The notes under the pieces: model-generated
The model's database searches: none
What the model was told of the DNA's origin: nothing
Seen by the model: only the letters and a program-made list of their open reading frames with translations
Shown here: in pieces, positions 23,125 through 33,000 of the stretch
Numbering within the stretch: position 1 is the stretch's first letter
Layout: each line of letters opens with the position of its first letter
Assembly: GCF_000003815.2 (NCBI RefSeq)
Contig: NC_049994.1
Location: 17,694,981-17,737,631, forward strand
Source: Branchiostoma floridae
Lineage: Eukaryota > Chordata > Leptocardii > Amphioxiformes > Branchiostomatidae
Direction: 5' to 3'
Length of the DNA stretch: 42,651 nt
Position numbers and translations under genes: made by a program

Positions 23125-23329
23125 GGACACAACGTCTAGCCAGGAATGTTAGGAAAAGGACTTATACTTTACATTCCGTTAACTTTGTAGTGTTAGCCAG
23201 TAGATTGCGTTGATTCCATCGTGTGATACAGGTAAAACTAGACCAGAGGGTACCTTTGGCAAGTAAAAACGATAAAGGTACATACATGTGCGGGTAGTCC
23301 CAATGCCTTTTTAAGGCCCATGTGTCTAG

Positions 23330-23555
23330 AGCACGGTATTGGGAGGTGGATCCCAACCCTCTCCTACCATCGCCTTTTAACTTCTCCAGCCGAAGTCAAG
23401 AACGCATTTCTTTACACCTGGGTGGAGTGAGACAAGTTGTGTTAAGTCCCTTTTCTACGGACACAAGGTCGGTGACACGACAGGGCTCGAACCAGGGACC
23501 GTTTGGAACTGGGCAGAACACTCTGTCGTTACTCTACACGACCGCTTACTTTTGC
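23330..23555 (-). mobile_element. tRNA-like SINE, minus strand
   Basis: On the minus strand GGTTCGAGCCC is a B-box. The body (GGTGGAGTGAGACAA, GGTCGGTGACACGACAGGG on the plus strand) matches two further copies at 29590 and 30595. These form one family, all in the same orientation. Confidence 0.6.
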
Positions 23556-23625
23556 AAGTTATCATAGTTAACAAAGCCGGCTGTTAACGTTGCATTTCTT
23601 TATTCTTAGCCCAAGAACGATCAAC

Positions 23626-23901
23626 ATGGCAAACTGGACCTACAGCAAGGCCTTTGTTCTCCTGTACTTTGCGGTGATGTGGCCAAGCCCGAATGTGTAC
23701 GGATTAACTAAGCAGGAAGCGGCCCAGTTGCAAAGTCAGTAGGTCCACCTTAGCTGTTAACACAGTTCTTTATACACAATCAATATCCTTCTACAGCAAC
23801 AGCTTTTTTTCCTCGGACTGTCGAACTATGGAACTCTATCGAAGACAACTGTTCTCCTCCTGTACATATACAATATTTATGCCTGCAAAAACGCTGTTCA
23901 C

Positions 23902-23939
<38 letters not shown>

Positions 23940-24023
23940 GTATATGTGTATATTTATGCCTGCAAAAACGCTGTTCACCTCTCTCTCTCTCTCTATCTCT
24001 CTCTCTCTATATATATATATATA

Positions 24024-24068
<45 letters not shown>

Positions 24069-27000
24069 TATGTTGTTTAGTAAGTGAAGTTTTAACATTA
24101 ATTCTGTATTCACTATTTTGTTGTAGCTTATATTTGACCATACAAAAGTCACTGTACTTTCTGTCGTTGTTGTTTTATATCTCCTAGCAAAATAATTTCC
24201 ATCATGAACTTAAGCCATTGCTTATACATGTATTTATAGGAGCGGTTAAATGGCCTTGCATTGAACAAATCCGTTGAAAAATGTCTGATATTTAAGAGGA
24301 TTCTAACCCAAGTCTTAACGACATTTACTAGGCCTGATGTTAGAGGTGAAGGCTAAGATTGACCAGACGAAAGTGCAGGTTGCCCACACCCGGGACCACT
24401 CATTGTCACAGAGATTCGTCTTCACCCCGCCATATGGTAAGATTTCTCAGTGCCATGTTCCTTTTTATGTGTACCTTCATGGAAGAGAAGCATATTGTTT
24501 TGCTCCGTTTCCTCTCTATACAATTAAGGTCAATGGCCTGGACCAGACGGCGGTCACCATGGTTACTGGTAATGAAGCAGGCACCCTGTGGTGTTTAATC
24601 ACATTATGTGGCAAGTAATCACATTATGTGGCAAGTAATCACATTATGTGGCAAGTAATCACATTGTGTGGCAAGTAATCACATTATGTGGCAAGTCTAT
24701 TAGGACAAAACAAGAGGGACTGGTCACCATATACATGTACACGTATATGAAGTTTTAGGTTTACCTTCATGGGGGGAAACATATTGTTTTTACTCCAGAC
24801 CAGACGGCGGTCACCATGGTTACTGGTAATGAAGAAGACACCCTGTGGTTTAATCACATTATGTGGCAAGTTTGTTAGGACAGAACAAGACGGACTGGTC
24901 ACCATATACATGTATATGTATATATGTAAATGTGTTGGAGTAAGGATAAACAGAGGAGTAGTTTGGCTACGTTAGACCATGAAGGTAAACACAGCAAGAT
25001 AAAATACAAAATAGAAAGCCCGATAAAAACGACTAAAATTAAATAAAATAACGTCAAAAAAAACAGCCAGAGCCTAACCTCTGCTTGGAGAGTAGCATTC
25101 TTCCTGTGGTGTCTGAATACAGGTGACAGCAAACATGAACTCATTAAAACACAGCTGTCCGTGGATTTAACACACTAGAGTCAGGAATGGGGATGTTGGC
25201 GTCTCTCTCGGCAAATATATTCCAATTCAGATCTCTACCGATTCGTAGAAACGGCGATTCAACCGGATAACGTATACAAACTGTAATCTCCAAACAAATA
25301 TGCTGTGGTATAAGCTAGTATAATCGTCATCATCATCATTGGTCGGCTGCGGCGCAGGCGACTGTACGTTTCTTCCAAGACCTTCTGTCGGCAGCTAGAT
25401 GACTAATTTGCTTTGCGGTGATCTGGTCATTGTAATCTCCTAGGAGCTGTTGAATGTACTTTAAATATATAACTTTATTGCACAACAATTGTACGAGGTA
25501 CAAAGTATGGCATCTACATAACTACAGTGCTATAACTTAACTTAGGGCTTATCTAACTAATACAGGAGTTGTAGTATGGGATAAGTTTCTTACAATCATT
25601 GGAGGCTTTTACAATCATTTGGGGAATTTCTAATGTCAAATCCTTCTTTGATATATTTTCCTATATCTGCCATGCAGGGATTGTCACATGTCATTATGTA
25701 TCTGAATTTGCACTTCAGGTCCATTTGGATAAATCCTTGTGTACAAAATGACAGCCTTCTGTATAGAGAATTGCGTATATCGGAATATTTGGGACATACA
25801 ACCATAAAGTGATATTCGTCTTCGATTAGCTCTGGACAGAATGGACAAACCCTCTGGTCAATAGGGATTTTTTGGAATCTTCCGGTTTCTATATTTAATT
25901 TGTGACAGCCAATTCTGAGTTGTGTGATTGCCCTACGAACGTCAAGGCTCTTTATGGTTGAAATGTAATTTTCTTGCTTGTAATGCTTGTTCAATGTAGA
26001 AAGAGATGAGAGTTTGGAATTGTTTCGAATAGAGGAATGCCAATTTTGCACGTATATATCTTGTAAACGTTGTCGTAACTGAGTGGTGATTGTGTCTATG
26101 TGGTATGACCTCGGGTTCAGCCATATGTGTCCAAAGCCTTGGTAGTTGAGGATATTTTTTACGTGGACAATCCAATCATGTTCTCCGAATGAAACAGTAT
26201 TGTATGCCTCACGAAGAAGGGCATCTTCGGGCAGATTAACTAAACGATGCCAATATTTCACAAGTTGCATTTCTGCATCAATCCTAGCTGGGAAAGTTCC
26301 CAATTCTCCCCTGACACCATCGTTTGAGGCTTTGGCATGAATGCCTAACAGAAATTTTTGGAAGCGCATGTCAATGATGTCAAATTCTGGAATTTGTTGA
26401 TTTGAGTCTAGGTTTATAATTTGGAAACCGTTATCTCGTAAAATATGGCTATTGGCATGACGCAATAGTATTTCTTTATCTGTATTTCTTTCCAAACATA
26501 CAACATAAGTAGTATTCAAAGCAGAAGAGGTGGTTTTTCGAATGGTAGCTGGAAAGTTATCTTGAATATTAAGTTTTTTAAGTAAAGTAGAAAAAACCTT
26601 TGAGGAAGGTTCGCAGATGTTATTGGTATGTGATACAATGATTCTTATACTTTTAGAAAAACGGTCAAAGCAAGTGATTTCTGAACAGTACATAAAGATG
26701 GGTTTTACAAATTTGTCAAATAGATTTTTTCCGAGATTGATTGAAATGTCCTTGTTAGAGAGTAAAAGAGCCTTGAGTTTAAAAAGTGCTCTCATTGCTT
26801 TGGTTTTCAAATATTTCCTGGCGGTTTTGAATTTTCCGGAGAATGTGAAAGGAATGCCGAGGTATGTATAGCTGTCAGTGATTTCTATATTTTTGCCATA
26901 AATATGGAATTGGTCTTTGTTATTCTTGCTAGAACCTTTGCCAAAAACAACTACCTTGGTTTTTGAAACATTGACAGATAGCTTCCATTTCTTACAATAG

Positions 27001-30000
27001 TTTTCTAGGCAGTCAATACAATGCTGTAGCCCTTGTTTTGACGATGAAATCAGAGCGAGATCGTCTGCCCAGGATAAACAGTTTAGAGATTTTGAGGTTA
27101 GGACTGCAGGGTCACATTTTGTGGGGTCAAAGCACTCAGATATATCATTAAATAGGAGGTAGCTTGGGAAGGAGTTAAGCTGGCAGAGGAGTTTCATTGG
27201 TCACCTCGGTGGTACTACCTTATGCCACCGCAAGATCCGCTTCGAGATTATACAATCTCTACCCCAACTACAGTTTCTGTTGAGATACTGACAACATTGA
27301 TTCTCAAACATTGATACAGCAACAGCCTATGCTTGTGGTGAGAGTGGCACCTTGCAGCTGTCGTGCGTGGAGGGAAAGACGCTCCTGATCTTGGACGCCA
27401 ACTACGGCCGCACGTCGACCGACCACGCCTGCCCTTGCTCCACCTGTCGCGCCGACTGCCGGGCAGTCAACAGCTTGTCAGTGGTGCGGAGCGCCTGCCA
27501 GGGCAAACGGCAGTGCGCCGTGCGGGCCGCATACTCCATTTTCGGTGAAGACCCCTGCTGGGGTGTGCAGAAGTACTTGGAGGCGTCATACCGCTGTATC
27601 ACAGGTGGGTATATAGAGAATACAACACGATGTATTACGCATAACAGGCACGTTAAGTCCAGGGTATAACCTGCAAAACACAAAACAACTGAAAAACAAA
27701 AACAAAAGTTATAGTTTAAAAAATGTTTTTACGCCCGTTTTTAAATGAGGTCATGCGGAGCCCTGCGGATCTGCACCCAGCTCACCGGGGCAGTCAGCTG
27801 TAATACACCAAATGGACATCATGATATTATACATACGAGCTGAACGCCGACATGTTATACTACCATATAGCAAAGTTCATGCCCCGCTATCTTTCACGTT
27901 ACAGTGTTTACAGACGCTTCCAGATTTCGGCCGCGCTACATTTTCCCCCTACGTCATTGGGTCGCGGATAAATACTAGTGTTCTGCTATCTTAACAATTG
28001 CCTCGTGGGTTTGTATGTCAATTGATTTACATGTTGTTCCTGTTTCCGTGCTGAAGAAAACAGTGGCAGTGTGTAATGGGGGGGGGGGGGGGTCATCTGA
28101 GTGTAGTTACCAGTGTGTAGTTACCATTTGCCAAGCTGTAAAAGGTGATCATGATGTCTAATTTCTGTTTTTCAAAGTAGGACTTTTTGTGGACGCCAAC
28201 TCAAATCTCATCATGCATAAATTAAAACAAAATCAACACGAAAAGATCCAGGCATCCTTAACGCTAGTTCATACATATCCGCGGTGTAAGCAATATCCGT
28301 TGTTTTCAAAACCATGGTCAAGTTGTCCGNNNNNNNNNNNNNNNNNNNNNNNNNNNNNNNNNNNNNNNNNNNNNNNNNNNNNNNNNNNNNNNNNNNNNNN
28401 NNNNNNNNNNNNNNNNNNNNNNNNNNNNNNNNNNNNNNNNNNNNNNNNNNNNNNNNNNNNNNNNNNNNNNNNNNNNNNNNNNNNNNNNNNNNNNNNNNNN
28501 NNNNNNNNNNNNNNNNNNNNNNNNNNNNNNNNNNNNNNNNNNNNNNNNNNNNNNNNNNNNNNNNNNNNNNNNNNNNNNNNNNNNNNNNNNNNNNNNNNNN
28601 NNNNNNNNNNNNNNNNNNNNNNNNNNNNNNNNNNNNNNNNNNNNNNNNNNNNNNNNNNNNNNNNNNNNNNNNNNNNNNNNNNNNNNNNNNNNNNNNNNNN
28701 NNNNNNNNNNNNNNNNNNNNNNNNNNNNNNNNNNNNNNNNNNNNNNNNNNNNNNNNNNNNNNNNNNNNNNNNNNNNNNNNNNNNNNNNNNNNNNNNNNNN
28801 NTATTTTTTTTTAATCGTTGGGCCTAATGTTACCATCATGAAGATGAAGAACGGTCCATAACGATAACTGTAGCAGCATCTCTTCTCCCTAAATCAGAAA
28901 CATCAAGCTCATCACTGACTTAAAGGTAAAGCAGGGGTTACGAGGCTGCTCGGGAAATTCCCTATCCCCTTTTTGGCCAGAATGGTTTGATCCGCTCACA
29001 TCGCACCTTCGCAACCTTTGCGTGTATTCTCCATCGTTGTTGTTTTTTCTTTCAGAAAGTAACGTTGCCCTTGGTAAGACAACAACAGCAAGCTCTCATC
29101 CTTCACTTTGGGGACCGGAAAAGGCCGTGGACGGCTTCAGAGGGACGGCCGTTTCCTGGTACAACCAGTGTCTTCACACCAACCAAGTGTATCAGCCGTG
29201 GTGGAAGGTGGACCTGGGGGCTGGGGATCCCTACACCGTTAACCGGGTCAGTGTTCTGAACAGGGGGGACTGCTGCGGTTAGTTCATTATTGTTTGTTTG
29301 TTTTGTTGTTGTTGTTTTCTTATGGCATAACGCATCAGTTTTGTTAGCCTCCTTTTCGGCCTTTTTTGCGGGCATTGTCGTTATTTGTTTGGGGGGCAGG
29401 TTCGTTACAAGCGAAAAATTTAAGTGATCTACTCCCACCAGGAAAGACCCCTACTTTACAGGGGCTTCATCTTTCTTACTTCTCACAAGTGTGGTTGGGT
29501 CTTTTATGTGTTGGAGGTATAGGTCCTTTTACGTCCTCAAACACGGGGCCTTAATTTAACATAATTTCCGAAATCCGTACCTTTTTACTTCTAGGTGGAG
29601 TGAGTACAGTCGTATTTTAAAGTTGCTTAGAGCACAAGATCAGTGGCATGACAGGATTTAAACCCAGGACCTTTCTTTTGCTCCTGGGCCAAACACCCTG
29701 ATGTTATGCTACGTATACACTACCCCACATTTGGTTTGTTTAAAGTGCTATTAAAATTGACACATCTTTTAGAGACTTAAAAATCCTGTCTTTTCCAAAC
29801 ATCTACGTAATCAGCATGAAAGCTCATCTGTGTTGATGTAATCTATATTGAAGATACAACACCAAATATTGCTTACCTCGAATTTTCGCACTTCCGTCGA
29901 CCTTCTTCAGGAGTGATGATTCAGTGTCTCGTGTCTCTAAGTCGCTTACTATACTGTTTACCATTATTTGCCTGTCATTTTTGTCACTTGCAATTAGCCC

Positions 30001-33000
30001 TCGGGCAAGAATTTGCAATAAACCTATTATCATTATTATTATTATTATTGATTTCAAGATAACTTAAAGGATATCTTTATAAACTCTCAGTTGATTGTAT
30101 TTGTAGGAGATCGACTGCGAAACTTCCAGGTTCGAGTAGGCCCGAACGAGAACTTCGCCCAGAATGACCAGTGTGGGGAGACTTACACGGCACGTCCGGC
30201 CAATGGAGCGACCATCGTGGTGTACTGCGACCAGCCCATGTCCGGCCGTTATGTGTCCATTCAGGTGATGGGGCGGTCCGAATATCTGCAAATCTGCGAC
30301 GTAGAGGTCTTCGCTGAAACAGGTAAGGAAAAAATCGTGACTTTTGATGGTCCTGATAGCTGAGGGCGATATGATGAACTTGGTCAACGTCTTATACTTA
30401 GGCAAAAGCAAGTAAATTCTATGGAGGATGCTCATGGAATTTTCGCCTGATTTTGAAACAAAATTCCCTCCGGATATGGTGGACATGACGAGAAAGTACC
30501 AAAATGGGAATACAGTGTAAGTATTATGTGGAACCCTTGATTCTTTTTTTCTTTCATTTTAAGGCTACCAACTTTAACTTGCTGAAGACTTTTGTAGCCT
30601 CATACTCATTTTTCACTTGAGTGAAGTGAGGAACGTCGTGGTAAGTGCATTTTCCAAGTGCACAAAATCGGTGACACGGCGGGGTTCGAACTCAGGACCT
30701 TCTGGACCTGAGTTCCGTGCTGCCGATTGCGCCACGCGGTCCCAGTATATTTCTCAGTATATATTGTTTTTCTAGAAGTGACACCAAGGAGGAACATATA
30801 GCCATGACCGTAGTTTTGTTTTTTAAAATCAAGTTAGTAGAGCCTGGTTATGAAGAGCGGCCCATATCGATAACTGAGCATGAATCTGCCAGCCAGCTAG
30901 TCCGCTAGGTGTCATTCTGCTATAGCTGGCAGTCACATGTTAATAGTATTCCCTACAGACGCTAGTCATATACAGACACATGATGCACTGACATGTGTGC
31001 TTTTGAATGTCGAACATACACTCCAAATTTTCTATTTCCATAACAAAAGATACCCCTATGCGAAATTCCAGTTTTTTGTCTCTCTTGTCCCGGAGATGAT
31101 ATGATACATAGAGTAGTCATGTTCCATTGGTCACGTCTCATGTGGCATAAAGTACGATAAGGAATTTAAACTTTACTTAGATTACTTTTAAACTTCACAT
31201 AACCAACACTTAGAAGAATGGCGACTGATCCGAGCTCTAGATTACGTATCTGATTTTGCTGAAAGAGTAAGAAATCCGTTGTTACATCCCAAAAGCGCTT
31301 TTGGGATGGAGCGCATTTGGGATAGGCCTGTATATATTAATGTGTATATATTAATGGCACAACCATTTTTTAACTGACATGTATGTAAATATTTTGAATG
31401 TACGTCTTTGTTTTGTCATGAAGTCCATGAAGATTAGTGGCGTGCCCCAGGGCACGTCGCTAATAGATTTTCAAATAAAGTCTCAAAGTCCCAAAGCCTA
31501 CATCCCAAACGTGCTTCTATCCCAAAAGCGCTTTTGGGATGGAGCACATTTGGGATAGCACATCCGTGTACATTCGAGGCATTGAACATAGGCGGGGGGC
31601 GACACAGATTATAGCTACGGCCGCGTGGCACGTTGGATACACCCGATCTCGGAAGTTAAGCAACGCGCGGTCCCGACAGTTCTTGGATGGAAGTCCCCCA
31701 ACCAAGGACGACCGGATTGCTGTAGCCGGACCAAGCAGGGTCATTCCACGAAGTCGTCTTCCGGGAGGGACGTAAAACGGGGGTCTCGTGCTCGAGGAGG
31801 TGCCTCGACCACGTTAAACAGCCTCATTGCTCATTGGGTACCTACTGGCTGGCAAAATACACCAGATGATGATGATGATGATTATGATGATGTTGTTGGA
31901 TACCTACTAGCTGGCAAAATACACCAGATGATGATGATGAATTTGATGATACACCAGATGATGATGATGATTATTATTATCATTATCATTATTATTATCA
32001 TTATCATTATTATATGACACTTGTTACGACCCGTTGCTGCAGCTGATGGTCCCAAGTCGTGGCGCGATGATCTCCGCTGCGGACAGCACTACCATGCAGA
32101 AAACGGCCAGCCTGCCGAGTGCGACCCTGACGGTGTGCTCCCGTGCTGCTCAACCGCCGCCTGGTGTGGCAACACCGTACACCACTGTAACTGCCGTGGT
32201 TGTGTCGACTACAGAAACACACTGGCAGGTAGGTACAGATTCATGGTCAGCATGGTTACACCCCTGTCACATTGTGCGAAAATCGATCGGACGACGAGTC
32301 TGCGACAATCGCCCTAGCATCGCTTATAATGATAACTTTATTGCACAACAATTGTACAATGTATAAAGTATGGGTAATATGTGACAGGGACGGTTTTCAG
32401 GTGAAAAATATGCGCAACTCTCTGTCCATGTTAAATATGGCCGACCTTCCATCGATACGCCCGAAGATCGTGAATAATGTGACAGGGGTATAAAACACGT
32501 CACGTACGTTCTACAAAGTGGGACGTCGACAAGTCACGTCTCAATCGTTAACTAATTTATTGATAAAAGGACGACAATTATGCCGCATTTTAGTGTGACG
32601 TGTTCGTAATGAAATAGGGCGGACGTCACGTTTTTTTCATCCCATGTGACGTGAATTCAGATAAAACGTCTTGTTTGTATGGCAATATATTTGTTTCAAA
32701 AATATGGGAGCTATATACGTGACGTTTTTCCTAAATTCACGTCTCATGGGACGTAAAATACGTGATGTCAGACCTATCAAAACCACGTCACAGGCTACGT
32801 GCAAGATACGTGACGTCTCTTTATCAATAACTTAGTTAACGATTTAGTGACTGATGACTGGTGTCTTTGTAGAATGTACGTAACGTGTTTTAATAAATCC
32901 GTGTTAATTACGTCTTTTACACGTCACGTCCGACATACCAAAACATAAGGTACGTGACGTCTTTAACGTGTGACATAAGATACGTGACGTCTTTTACAGA

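Larger units (their letters stand above)
21311..23625. other. Spacer between NHL pseudogene 4 and the lectin gene
   Basis: It contains the third minisatellite block (about 21490-21790), an (AT)n tract (22424-22469), an inverted-repeat element (about 22726-23124) and a minus-strand tRNA-like SINE (about 23330-23555). TTCTTAG at about 23603-23609 may be an acceptor for a 5'UTR exon of the lectin gene. No coding gene was recognised. Confidence 0.6.

Noticed and set aside
23828-24187. 119-codon open frame over TC/TA repeats
   Set aside because: It is a low-complexity translation of microsatellites inside intron 1 of the lectin gene.
24337-24618. Open frame extending exon 2 of the lectin gene through its donor
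   Set aside because: The donor ATGGTAAGA at 24436 joins the lectin exon in phase 1. The extension is part of an intronic duplication.
28189-28839. Long open frames across 28330-28801
   Set aside because: They are artefacts of the N gap.
31612-31729. 5S rRNA gene
   Set aside because: Parts of the 5S are deleted or diverged and it continues into a SINE body with a trinucleotide tail.
31625-32017. 130-codon open frame ending in poly-Ile
   Set aside because: It is a translation of the 5S-derived SINE and its ATT repeats.
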